Made by a program: the position numbers and the translations under genes. Source: Nannobrachium achirus (taxonomy: Eukaryota > Chordata > Actinopteri > Myctophiformes > Myctophidae). Taken from it: a DNA stretch of 64,000 bases. Location of the stretch: positions 1,796,983-1,860,982 of the forward strand of contig OY997650.1 in the NCBI GenBank assembly GCA_963921795.1, in the 5' to 3' direction. Below the pieces are notes generated by a model. The model was not told where the DNA came from, searched no databases, and saw only the letters and a list, made by a program, of their open reading frames with translations. This document shows, one piece after another, positions 52,465 through 64,000 of this stretch (its first letter is position 1; each line of letters opens with the position of its first letter).

Positions 52465-53467
52465 ACTGGTAGCATATAGAACTATGACTTTAGATTAGAG
52501 AGTCTTACTGGTAGCATAATAGAACTATGACTTTAGATTAGAGAGTCTTACTGGTAGCATAGAACTATGACTTTAGATTAGAGAGTCTTACTGGTAGCAT
52601 AGAACTATGACTTTAGATTAGAGAGTCTTACTGGTAGCATAGAACTATGACTTTAGATTAGAGAGTCTTACTGGTAGAACTATGACTTTAGATTAGAGAG
52701 TCTTACTGGTAGAACTATGACTTTAGATTAGAGAGTCTTACTGGTAGCATATAGAACTATGACTTTAGATTAGAGAGTCTTACTGGTAGCATAGAACTAT
52801 GACTTTAGATTAGAGAGTCTTACTGGTAGCATATAGAACTATGACTTTAGATTAGAGAGTCTTACTGGTAGCATAGAACTATGACTTTAGATTAGAGAGT
52901 CTTACTGGTAGCATAGAACTATGACTTTAGATTATAGAGTCTTACTGGTAGCATAGAACTATGACTTTAGATTAGAGTCTTACTGGTAGCATAGAACTAT
53001 GACTTTAGATTAGAGTCTTACTGGTAGAACTATGACTTTAGATTAGGGAGTCTTACTGGTAGCATATAGAACTATGACTTTAGATTAGAGAGTCTTACTG
53101 GTAGCATAGAACTATGACTTTAGATTAGAGAGTCTTAATGGTAGCATAGAACTATGACTTTAGATTAGAGAGTCTTACTGGTAGCATAGAACTATGACTT
53201 TAGATTAGAGTCTTACTGGTAGCATAGAACTATGACTTTAGATTAGAGTCTTACTGGTAGCATTATGGAACTATGACTTTAGATTAGAGAGTCTTACTGG
53301 TAGCATTATGGAACTATGACTTTAGATTAGAGAGTCTTACTGGTAGCATAGAACTATGACTTTAGATTAGAGAGTCTTACTGGTAGCATAGAACTATGAC
53401 TTTAGATTAGAGAGTCTTACTGGTAGCATATATAACTATGACTTTAGATTAGAGAGTCTTACTGGTA

Positions 53468-54285
53468 ATAATAATAATAATAATAATAATAACTTTATTT
53501 ATATAGCACTTTTCAAAACATAAGTTACAAAGTGCTGAACAACAATAAAAATGAAGCATACAGGAGAAAAACAATAAGAACCATAGAAACTAAACAATTA
53601 AGAGCAGGCAATAAAAGCACACAACATAAAATCAAAAAACTAAGGCAATTTAAGCAATAAAAATACACAGGCAATAAGGACACACAACACAATTAAGGCA
53701 AATGAGGTGATCTAGGGGAAGGCTTTTCTGAACAGGTGAGTCTTTAAAAGTGATTTAAAAGATGCCAAGGAATCAGCTTTCCTGATTGCCACGGGTAGGG
53801 CGTTCCATAGCTTGGGTGCACGTGCGGCAAACGCCCGATCACCCTTTGTCACCCTTTGTGTGTTTGTGACCTCCAGGAGGGCCTCCTCAGAGGATCTGAG
53901 GCTGCGTGAGGGATTATAGGGCGGCACCAGGTCAGTGATATATTGTGGGGCAAGACCCTTTTGGGCCTTAAAAGCTAATAAAAGAATTTTAAAATCAATT
54001 CTAAAAACTACGGGAAGCCAGTGGAGGGTTGCTAAGACCGGGGTGATATGGGCACGTTTTTTTGTGTTCGTCAAGAGTCTGGCAGCTGCATTTTGTACCA
54101 ATTGTAGGCGAGAAATGACTTTGTGTGTTAGGCCGGTGTAGAGTCCATTACAGTAATCCAAACGGGAGGTTATGAATGCATGAATTACTTTTTCTAGGTC
54201 TGGAGGTGACAGGACTGACTTGATTTTTGCAATTGTTCGGAGTTGGTAAAAACAGGATTGGACGGTTTTTGTAACTTGTACAAAA
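53468..54285 (-). mobile_element. L2-type LINE insertion, copy 2
   Basis: Same 818 bp, same truncation point and same flanking satellite variants as copy 1, exactly 1,821 bp away. The encoded 194 residues are identical. Arose by duplication of copy 1 together with its satellite surroundings, not by a second insertion. Confidence 0.95.
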
Positions 54286-57200
54286 ACTGGTAGCATATAG
54301 AACTATGACTTTAGATTAGAGAGTCTTACTGGTAGCATAATAGAACTATGACTTTAGATTAGAGAGTCTTACTGGTAGCATAGAACTATGACTTTAGATT
54401 AGAGAGTCTTACTGGTAGCATAGAACTATGACTTTAGATTAGAGAGTCTTACTGGTAGCATAGAACTATGACTTTAGATTAGAGAGTCTTACTGGTAGAA
54501 CTATGACTTTAGATTAGAGAGTCTTACTGGTAGAACTATGACTTTAGATTAGAGAGTCTTACTGGTAGCATATAGAACTATGACTTTAGATTAGAGAGTC
54601 TTACTGGTAGCATAGAACTATGACTTTAGATTAGAGAGTCTTACTGGTAGCATATAGAACTATGACTTTAGATTAGAGAGTCTTACTGGTAGCATAGAAC
54701 TATGACTTTAGATTAGAGAGTCTTACTGGTAGCATAGAACTATGACTTTAGATTATAGAGTCTTACTGGTAGCATAGAACTATGACTTTAGATTAGAGTC
54801 TTACTGGTAGCATAGAACTATGACTTTAGATTAGAGTCTTACTGGTAGAACTATGACTTTAGATTAGGGAGTCTTACTGGTAGCATATAGAACTATGACT
54901 TTAGATTAGAGAGTCTTACTGGTAGCATAGAACTATGACTTTAGATTAGAGAGTCTTAATGGTAGCATAGAACTATGACTTTAGATTAGAGAGTCTTACT
55001 GGTAGCATAGAACTATGACTTTAGATTAGAGTCTTACTGGTAGCATAGAACTATGACTTTAGATTAGAGTCTTACTGGTAGCATTATGGAACTATGACTT
55101 TAGATTAGAGAGTCTTACTGGTAGCATTATGGAACTATGACTTTAGATTAGAGAGTCTTACTGGTAGCATAGAACTATGACTTTAGATTAGGGAGTCTTA
55201 CTGGTAGCATAGAACTATGACTTTAGATTAGGGAGTCTTACTGGTAGCATAGAACTATGACTTTAGATTAGTCTTACTGGTAGCATAGAACTATGACTTT
55301 AGATTAGAGAGTCTTACTGGTAGCATAGAACTATGACTTTAGATTAGAGAGTCTTACTGGTAGCATAGAACTATGACTTTAGATTAGAGAGTCTTACTGG
55401 TAGCATAGAACTATGACTTTAGATTAGAGAGTCTTACTGGTAGAACTATGACTTTAGATTAGAGAGTCTTACTGGTAGCATAGAACTATGACTTTAGATT
55501 AGAGAGTCTTACTGGTAGCATATAGAACTATGACTTTAGATTAGAGAGTCTTACTGGTAGCATAGAACTATGACTTTAGATTAGAGTCTTACTGGTAGCA
55601 TAGAACTATGACTTTAGATTAGAGTCTTACTGGTAGCATAGAACTATGACTTTAGATTAGGGAGTCTTACTGGTAGCATAGAACTATGACTTTAGATTAG
55701 GGAGTCTTACTGGTAGCATAGAACTATGACTTTAGATTAGTCTTACTGGTAGCATAGAACTATGACTTTAGATTAGAGAGTCTTACTGGTAGCATAGAAC
55801 TATGACTTTAGATTAGAGAGTCTTACTGGTAGCATAGAACTATGACTTTAGATTAGAGAGTCTTACTGGTAGCATAGAACTATGACTTTAGATTAGAGAG
55901 TCTTACTGGTAGCATAGAACTATGACTTTAGATTAGAGAGTCTTACTGGTAGAACTATGACTTTAGATTAGAGAGTCTTACTGGTAGCATAGAACTATGA
56001 CTTTAGATTAGAGAGTCTTACTGGTAGCATAGAACTATGACTTTAGATTAGAGAGTCTTACTGGTAGCATAGAACTATGACTTTAGATTAGAGTCTTACT
56101 GGTAGCATAGAACTATGACTTTAGATTAGGGAGTCTTACTGGTAGCATAGAACTATGACTTTAGATTAGTCTTACTGGTAGCATAGAACTATGACTTTAG
56201 ATTATAGAGTCTTACTGGTAGCATAGAACTATGACTTTAGATTATAGAGTCTTACTGGTAGCATAGAACTATGACTTTAGATTAGAGTCTTACTGGTAGC
56301 ATATAGAACTATGACTTTAGATTAGAGAGTCTTACTGGTAGCATAGAACTATGACTTTAGATTAGAGTCTTACTGGTAGCATAGAACTATGACTTTAGAT
56401 TAGAGTCTTACTGGTAGCATAGAACTATGACTTTAGATTAGGGAGTCTTACTGGTAGCATAGAACTATGACTTTAGATTAGGGAGTCTTACTGGTAGCAT
56501 AGAACTATGACTTTAGATTAGTCTTACTGGTAGCATAGAACTATGACTTTAGATTAGAGAGTCTTACTGGTAGCATAGAACTATGACTTTAGATTAGAGA
56601 GTCTTACTGGTAGCATAGAACTATGACTTTAGATTAGAGAGTCTTACTGGTAGCATAGAACTATGACTTTAGATTAGAGAGTCTTACTGGTAGCATAGAA
56701 CTATGACTTTAGATTAGAGAGTCTTACTGGTAGAACTATGACTTTAGATTAGAGAGTCTTACTGGTAGCATAGAACTATGACTTTAGATTAGAGAGTCTT
56801 ACTGGTAGCATAGAACTATGACTTTAGATTAGAGAGTCTTACTGGTAGCATAGAACTATGACTTTAGATTAGAGAGTCTTACTGGTAGAACTATGACTTT
56901 AGATTAGAGAGTCTTACTGGTAGAACTATGACTTTAGATTAGAGAGTCTTACTGGTAGCATATAGAACTATGACTTTAGATTAGAGAGTCTTACTGGTAG
57001 CATAGAACTATGACTTTAGATTAGAGAGTCTTACTGGTAGCATATAGAACTATGACTTTAGATTAGAGAGTCTTACTGGTAGCATAGAACTATGACTTTA
57101 GATTAGAGAGTCTTACTGGTAGCATAGAACTATGACTTTAGATTATAGAGTCTTACTGGTAGCATAGAACTATGACTTTAGATTAGAGTCTTACTGGTAG

Positions 57201-60200
57201 CATAGAACTATGACTTTAGATTAGAGTCTTACTGGTAGAACTATGACTTTAGATTAGGGAGTCTTACTGGTAGCATATAGAACTATGACTTTAGATTAGA
57301 GAGTCTTACTGGTAGCATAGAACTATGACTTTAGATTAGAGAGTCTTAATGGTAGCATAGAACTATGACTTTAGATTAGAGAGTCTTACTGGTAGCATAG
57401 AACTATGACTTTAGATTAGAGTCTTACTGGTAGCATAGAACTATGACTTTAGATTAGAGTCTTACTGGTAGCATTATGGAACTATGACTTTAGATTAGAG
57501 AGTCTTACTGGTAGCATTATGGAACTATGACTTTAGATTAGAGAGTCTTACTGGTAGCATAGAACTATGACTTTAGATTAGGGAGTCTTACTGGTAGCAT
57601 AGAACTATGACTTTAGATTAGGGAGTCTTACTGGTAGCATAGAACTATGACTTTAGATTAGTCTTACTGGTAGCATAGAACTATGACTTTAGATTAGAGA
57701 GTCTTACTGGTAGCATAGAACTATGACTTTAGATTAGAGAGTCTTACTGGTAGCATAGAACTATGACTTTAGATTAGAGAGTCTTACTGGTAGCATAGAA
57801 CTATGACTTTAGATTAGAGAGTCTTACTGGTAGAACTATGACTTTAGATTAGAGAGTCTTACTGGTAGCATAGAACTATGACTTTAGATTAGAGAGTCTT
57901 ACTGGTAGCATATAGAACTATGACTTTAGATTAGAGAGTCTTACTGGTAGCATAGAACTATGACTTTAGATTAGAGTCTTACTGGTAGCATAGAACTATG
58001 ACTTTAGATTAGAGTCTTACTGGTAGCATAGAACTATGACTTTAGATTAGGGAGTCTTACTGGTAGCATAGAACTATGACTTTAGATTAGGGAGTCTTAC
58101 TGGTAGCATAGAACTATGACTTTAGATTAGTCTTACTGGTAGCATAGAACTATGACTTTAGATTAGAGAGTCTTACTGGTAGCATAGAACTATGACTTTA
58201 GATTAGAGAGTCTTACTGGTAGCATAGAACTATGACTTTAGATTAGAGAGTCTTACTGGTAGCATAGAACTATGACTTTAGATTAGAGAGTCTTACTGGT
58301 AGCATAGAACTATGACTTTAGATTAGAGAGTCTTACTGGTAGAACTATGACTTTAGATTAGAGAGTCTTACTGGTAGCATAGAACTATGACTTTAGATTA
58401 GAGAGTCTTACTGGTAGCATAGAACTATGACTTTAGATTAGAGAGTCTTACTGGTAGCATAGAACTATGACTTTAGATTAGAGTCTTACTGGTAGCATAG
58501 AACTATGACTTTAGATTAGGGAGTCTTACTGGTAGCATAGAACTATGACTTTAGATTAGTCTTACTGGTAGCATAGAACTATGACTTTAGATTAGAGAGT
58601 CTTACTGGTAGCATAGAACTATGACTTTAGATTATAGAGTCTTACTGGTAGCATAGAACTATGACTTTAGATTAGAGTCTTACTGGTAGCATATAGAACT
58701 ATGACTTTAGATTAGAGAGTCTTACTGGTAGCATAGAACTATGACTTTAGATTAGAGTCTTACTGGTAGCATAGAACTATGATTTTAGATTAGAGTCTTA
58801 CTGGTAGCATAGAACTATGACTTTAGATTAGGGAGTCTTACTGGTAGCATAGAACTATGACTTTAGATTAGGGAGTCTTACTGGTAGCATAGAACTATGA
58901 CTTTAGATTAGTCTTACTGGTAGCATAGAACTATGACTTTAGATTAGAGAGTCTTACTGGTAGCATAGAACTATGACTTTAGATTAGAGAGTCTTACTGG
59001 TAGCATAGAACTATGACTTTAGATTAGAGAGTCTTACTGGTAGCATAGAACTATGACTTTAGATTAGAGAGTCTTACTGGTAGCATAGAACTATGACTTT
59101 AGATTAGAGAGTCTTACTGGTAGAACTATGACTTTAGATTAGAGAGTCTTACTGGTAGCATAGAACTATGACTTTAGATTAGAGAGTCTTACTGGTAGCA
59201 TAGAACTATGACTTTAGATTAGAGAGTCTTACTGGTAGCATAGAACTATGACTTTAGATTAGAGTCTTACTGGTAGCATAGAACTATGACTTTAGATTAG
59301 GGAGTCTTACTGGTAGCATAGAACTATGACTTTAGATTAGTCTTACTGGTAGCATAGAACTATGACTTTAGATTAGAGAGTCTTACTGGTAGCATAGAAC
59401 TATGACTTTAGATTATAGAGTCTTACTGGTAGCATAGAACTATGACTTTAGATTAGAGTCTTACTGGTAGCATAGAACTATGACTTTAGATTAGAGTCTT
59501 ACTGGTAGAACTATGACTTTAGATTAGGGAGTCTTACTGGTAGCATATAGAACTATGACTTTAGATTAGAGAGTCTTACTGGTAGCATAGAACTATGACT
59601 TTAGATTAGAGAGTCTTAATGGTAGCATAGAACTATGACTTTAGATTAGAGAGTCTTACTGGTAGCATAGAACTATGACTTTAGATTAGAGTCTTACTGG
59701 TAGCATAGAACTATGACTTTAGATTAGAGTCTTACTGGTAGCATTATGGAACTATGACTTTAGATTAGAGAGTCTTACTGGTAGCATTATGGAACTATGA
59801 CTTTAGATTAGAGAGTCTTACTGGTAGCATAGAACTATGACTTTAGATTAGGGAGTCTTACTGGTAGCATAGAACTATGACTTTAGATTAGGGAGTCTTA
59901 CTGGTAGCATAGAACTATGACTTTAGATTAGTCTTACTGGTAGCATAGAACTATGACTTTAGATTAGAGAGTCTTACTGGTAGCATAGAACTATGACTTT
60001 AGATTAGAGAGTCTTACTGGTAGCATAGAACTATGACTTTAGATTAGAGAGTCTTACTGGTAGCATAGAACTATGACTTTAGATTAGAGAGTCTTACTGG
60101 TAGAACTATGACTTTAGATTAGAGAGTCTTACTGGTAGCATAGAACTATGACTTTAGATTAGAGAGTCTTACTGGTAGCATATAGAACTATGACTTTAGA

Positions 60201-61182
60201 TTAGAGAGTCTTACTGGTAGCATAGAACTATGACTTTAGATTAGAGTCTTACTGGTAGCATAGAACTATGACTTTAGATTAGAGTCTTACTGGTAGCATA
60301 GAACTATGACTTTAGATTAGGGAGTCTTACTGGTAGCATAGAACTATGACTTTAGATTAGGGAGTCTTACTGGTAGCATAGAACTATGACTTTAGATTAG
60401 TCTTACTGGTAGCATAGAACTATGACTTTAGATTAGAGAGTCTTACTGGTAGCATAGAACTATGACTTTAGATTAGAGAGTCTTACTGGTAGCATAGAAC
60501 TATGACTTTAGATTAGAGAGTCTTACTGGTAGCATAGAACTATGACTTTAGATTAGAGAGTCTTACTGGTAGCATAGAACTATGACTTTAGATTAGAGAG
60601 TCTTACTGGTAGAACTATGACTTTAGATTAGAGAGTCTTACTGGTAGCATAGAACTATGACTTTAGATTAGAGAGTTTTACTGGTAGCATAGAACTATGA
60701 CTTTAGATTAGAGAGTCTTACTGGTAGCATAGAACTATGACTTTAGATTAGAGTCTTACTGGTAGCATAGAACTATGACTTTAGATTAGGGAGTCTTACT
60801 GGTAGCATAGAACTATGACTTTAGATTAGAGAGTCTTACTGGTAGCATAGAACTATGACTTTAGATTAGAGAGTCTTACTGGTAGCATAGAACTATGACT
60901 TTAGATTAGAGAGTCTTACTGGTAGAACTATGACTTTAGATTAGAGAGTCTTACTGGTAGAACTATGACTTTAGATTAGGGAGTCTTACTGGTAGCATAT
61001 AGAACTATGATGACTTTAGATTAGAGAGTCTTACTGGTAGAACTATGACTTTAGATTAGGGAGTCTTACTGGTAGCATATAGAACTATGATGACTTTAGA
61101 TTAGAGAGTCTTACTGGTAGCATTATGGAACTATGACTTTAGATTAGAGAGTCTTACTGGTAGCATATAGAACTATGACTTT

Positions 61183-61498
<316 letters not shown>

Positions 61499-62312
61499 TA
61501 GGGGTGTAACGATAGTAACTGAATCAAAAAATCGATTTTTAATTTGCAATGATCTACTATATCATTTGTAAAAGCAAAATATCGTACCGTTTTGGCTTTG
61601 TATGGTATCGTATCGTTTTAAAATGCAGATAATCGGTATTGAATCTTTTTGCAGTGCAAATAATTGATTGTATGTAAACTAAGTATTTGTGCCTTGTATT
61701 TGGCAATGTTAAGAGGTAAAATGAAAAAGAGGGGTTTAATCACCTTTCCATTCCATACTCTTGGTCTATCGATAAATGTGTGTAATCTATGTGATCATGT
61801 CAAGGTGCAGGTTTGTCCATATGTGTTGAAATATAATGTCCATGTGTTTGCTAGATAATCACAGTGATTAGTTAATTATATCCATAATAACAGATTTTCC
61901 CCTTAAAAACATGCACTATTGACACGTTTCACACAGATTTAATGTCTTTGCTAAATAGTTACTATATCGATTTTAAAATCATTGAATCAAATCGTATCGT
62001 ATCGCCATGTATCACAAGTGTAATTTTTGTATAGGGTTGATGGGTTTTATAAACCCATGGGCCCACCTTACTGGTGACAGTGGCGATTTTTTTTTTCAAT
62101 AAATAATCACTCTACATATAAATTCATAGGCTATTATATGTATTTTGTCATTTCCTATATATTAGGGGTCTCTAATCTCCTAATCTATGGCCCCCCCCCC
62201 CCCTCACAGCAGTACAGGGCCCTTTTGATCTGAAAACCCATGCAGAAAAAGGTCTGATTTCGCCCCTGCCATGAATGAACCAATATCGTCCATGTATCGT
62301 ATCGTCAACCAT

Positions 62313-62812
62313 CAGTGGTGTAAAGTAACTAAGTACTGTTACTTCAGTACTGTACATAAGTACAGTTTTGAGGTATTTGTACTTTACTTGAGTATTTCCA
62401 ATTTCCAATATTTTTACTTCTACTCCACTACATCTCGGATCCAAATAGTGTACTTTTACTCCACTATATTTATTTGAAAACTATAGTTACTATTTACTTT
62501 GCTGATATAAATTATAATATTTTAAAACATACATAAACCACTTTAGCCCAATTTTATATGTTGGCTATTTGAAAATGGCTGATCTACAAGCTCACAACGC
62601 GTCGCATCGCGACGCGTTGTGAGCTTGTAGATCTGCTATTTTCAAACATTTTTTACTTTTACTTTTAGTACTTAAAGTACATTTTGATGCCAATACTTTC
62701 GTACTTTTACTCAAGTCCATTTTGAATTCTTCTACTTGTAACAGAGTAATTATACAACGCAGTATTGATACTTTTACTTAGGTAGAAAATGTGAGTACTT
62801 TTTCCACCACTG
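62313..62812. mobile_element. hAT-like MITE (CAGTGGTGTAAAGTAAC family), 500 bp, with 8-bp target duplication
   Basis: Ends CAGTGGTGTAAAGTAACTAA and CTTTTTCCACCACTG; TCAACCAT repeats at 62305-62312 and 62813-62820. The palindrome module lies inside at 62568-62646. Confidence 0.93.
62568..62646. repeat. Palindrome module, near-perfect copy
   Basis: TTTGAAAATGGCTGATCTAC at the left and GTAGATCTGCTATTTTCAAA at the right; centre CAACGCGTCGCATCGCGACGCGTTG. Two mismatches. Confidence 0.95.
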
Positions 62813-62929
62813 TCAACCATGTATCGTGATGCGTATCGTATCGTTGTTCAAATGTATCGTTACATCCCTAGTGCATGTGCGTTTGTGTGTGTGAGAGTAG
62901 CCTATGTGCGTATATAGTGCACGTAGCTC

Positions 62930-63277
62930 TGTCAGAGGGAGGGGGGAGGGAGGGGGGAGGGGGGAGGAACCAGATGAATTAAGGGGGACAAACGGAGGGG
63001 TGTCAGGTATTTCCGACGCCCGCGGAGGTAAGGGGAGGTGGGGGGCGGGGGGCAGAGGGGGGGGCAGGTCCCCCTGGAGGCATGTGATCTGTGTGGAGAG
63101 AGAGAGAAAGAGAGGGGGGGGGGGGAAGGGGGGTTATTTTTTTGTGCCCGTTCACTGCGTCCGCATTGAAGGGAAGAGGAGAGATCCATGGGGGTCCGTG
63201 TGGAGGGGGGGAGGGGGCGTATGGGGGGGGGGGGTTAGGAAGTGGAAGCCTGGGTCAACCGTCTGCAGGTCCCATAG
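62930..63277. repeat. Purine-rich tract
   Basis: Strong G/A asymmetry with several G runs (GGGGGGAGGGG types) and CGGAGGTAAGGGGAGG. It could form triplex or G-quadruplex structures. No coding evidence. Confidence 0.75.
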
Positions 63278-63526
63278 TGCAGGGGTCAAAGGTCAAGACG
63301 GAGCGTGAGCAGAAAAGACGAGGAAAGTCGAAGTCGAGGAAAGGAAAGTGTTTGGTTTGGGTTGGTTTGGTTGGGTTGGGTTTGGTGCATTAACGAAAAA
63401 GTCGTCAAGTCGACTTCATTACACAAGTCGACTCCCACCAGAGAAAGTCGAAAGTGTAATTAAAAAAATATATATCTTTTGTGAAAATAGCAGATCTACA
63501 TGCTGTCCGTCACGTCGCGTCACACT
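63278..63526. other. Unassigned, with DR1-like site
   Basis: GGGTCAAAGGTCA at about 63284-63296 is two nuclear-receptor half-sites spaced by one base. 63390-63470 is the inverse of 42093-42178; 63481-63500 is a single arm of the palindrome module. Confidence 0.45.
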
Positions 63527-64000
63527 TTTGGCTGGTAACTGAGTTACATTCATATTTCTGTAACTCGTCAAGTAACTGAAATACTTTTTGGGTCAGTTTT
63601 GGCTCAAGTTACAAGTTACAAGAAGTTACAAGCGAAGTTATAATTTTACATTCAAATGTCCTCAACAGATCATAATTTTCTTATTTGTTTAACTTTATTT
63701 TAGGAACACAGATGTTTACTAAAGGAAATGTAAATCTTTTTGAAATAAAACATGAAACTCAGTTGAGAGGCATATTTCTGCCGGCATGTGACTTTTTTTG
63801 TAGGATATTATTTTTTGTTTCATGTACACCAAATGTACATTCTCAATTTAACGCTGAAAGTTACTTTTTCTATGTAACTTATTTCTCCAGGGGTATAACT
63901 TTAACTTGATCAAGTTACTGCCATGGTCAGTTACTTGTAACTGTACAAGTTACACTTTCAAAGTAACTTCCCCAACACTGCATGCTGTATTGGTGTTGGT
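63527..64000 (-). mobile_element. MITE of the GTTGGGGAAGTTAC family, inverted
   Basis: Reverse complement of 30269-30825: GAGTTACATTCATATTTCTG, AGTTACAAGAAGTTACAAG and ...AAAGTAACTTCCCCAAC at 63960-63976. The last ~20 bases are flank. Confidence 0.82.

Larger units (their letters stand above)
47771..61182. repeat. 13.4-kb satellite, ~40-bp monomer, with higher-order repeats
   Basis: Monomer: GATTAGAGAGTCTTACTGGT followed by AGCATAGAACTATGACTTTA. Roughly 300 copies. Length variants: 35 bp (lacks GCATA), 38 bp (GATTAGAGTC), 36 bp (GATTAGTC), 42 bp (GCATATAG); sequence variants include GATTAGGGAG, GATTATAGAG, TTAATGG and GCATTATGG. The first four monomers have GATTAGGGAG, as in family A. Variants recur in the same order over 1.8-2.4 kb. 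No coding capacity. Confidence 0.97.
61499..62871. mobile_element. hAT-like MITE (TAGGGGTGTAAC family) interrupted by another MITE
   Basis: Ends TAGGGGTGTAACGATAGTAA and GTATCGTTACATCCCTA. Interior resembles 9923-10499 (AGTATTTGTGCCTTG; GGTCTATCGATA). A C run occurs near 62190-62201. Split by 62313-62812. Confidence 0.85.

Noticed and set aside
51891..54296. Two host genes of 194 aa on the minus strand
   Set aside because: Both are 5'-truncated L2 reverse-transcriptase ends, duplicated together with surrounding satellite.
62904..63308. 134-codon Gly/Arg-rich frame
   Set aside because: Results from purine-rich low-complexity DNA; no splice or homology support.

Overview
The window looks like teleost fish genomic DNA. 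Coding sequence is split into short exons with GT-AG introns. The rest is repeats of kinds I associate with fish: L2-type and other non-LTR retrotransposon ends, a tRNA-derived SINE, many hAT-like MITEs (several with visible 8-bp target duplications), very long (CA)n, (TCTG)n and (TA)n microsatellites, and large minisatellites. I cannot name the species. No bacterial operon, CRISPR array, rRNA or functional tRNA was found.

Two protein-coding genes can be assembled by hand, both on the minus strand. The first (14249 down to 4889) has six exons, all joined in phase 1. It encodes a signal peptide followed by heptad-type coiled coil; its 3' end, and so any C-terminal domain, lies beyond position 1. 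The second (39858 down to 32799) is complete: four exons, 876 nt, 291 aa. It is a secreted fibroblast-growth-factor-binding protein, most like FGFBP3, recognised by cysteine spacing and the C-terminal motif. Both genes are full of repeats, including in-frame coding repeats and microsatellites lying against splice sites.

Layout: 1-4.9 kb, minisatellites, a MITE and GC-rich dispersed repeats. 4.9-14.3 kb, coiled-coil gene, with an 807-bp nested palindrome, a 1.2-kb 32-bp array, an RTE-like fragment and nested hAT MITEs in its introns. 14.4-18.2 kb, microsatellites, an L2 3' end, a dispersed repeat called family A here, a minisatellite and a DIRS-like recombinase fragment. 18.4-22.7 kb, a tandem duplication of about 2.1 kb. 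22.8-32.5 kb, fold-back elements, MITEs, LINE ends, a minisatellite and a SINE. 32.8-39.9 kb, FGFBP gene. 40-47.7 kb, MITEs, LINE fragments, a LINE-derived minisatellite and hairpins. 47.77-61.18 kb, a 13.4-kb satellite of about 40-bp monomers with higher-order repeats and two identical L2 insertions. 61.2-64 kb, nested hAT MITEs and purine-rich DNA.

Three observations stand out. (1) FGFBP intron 2 consists largely of tandem copies of the end of exon 2 including its splice donor, suggesting an intron born from tandem duplication of coding sequence. (2) A palindrome of about 75-80 bp recurs roughly twenty times, whole or as one arm, inside several different MITE families; at the best-preserved loci the two arms match each other better than they match other loci. 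(3) The giant satellite begins exactly at the conserved end of a family A repeat and appears to have been seeded by it.
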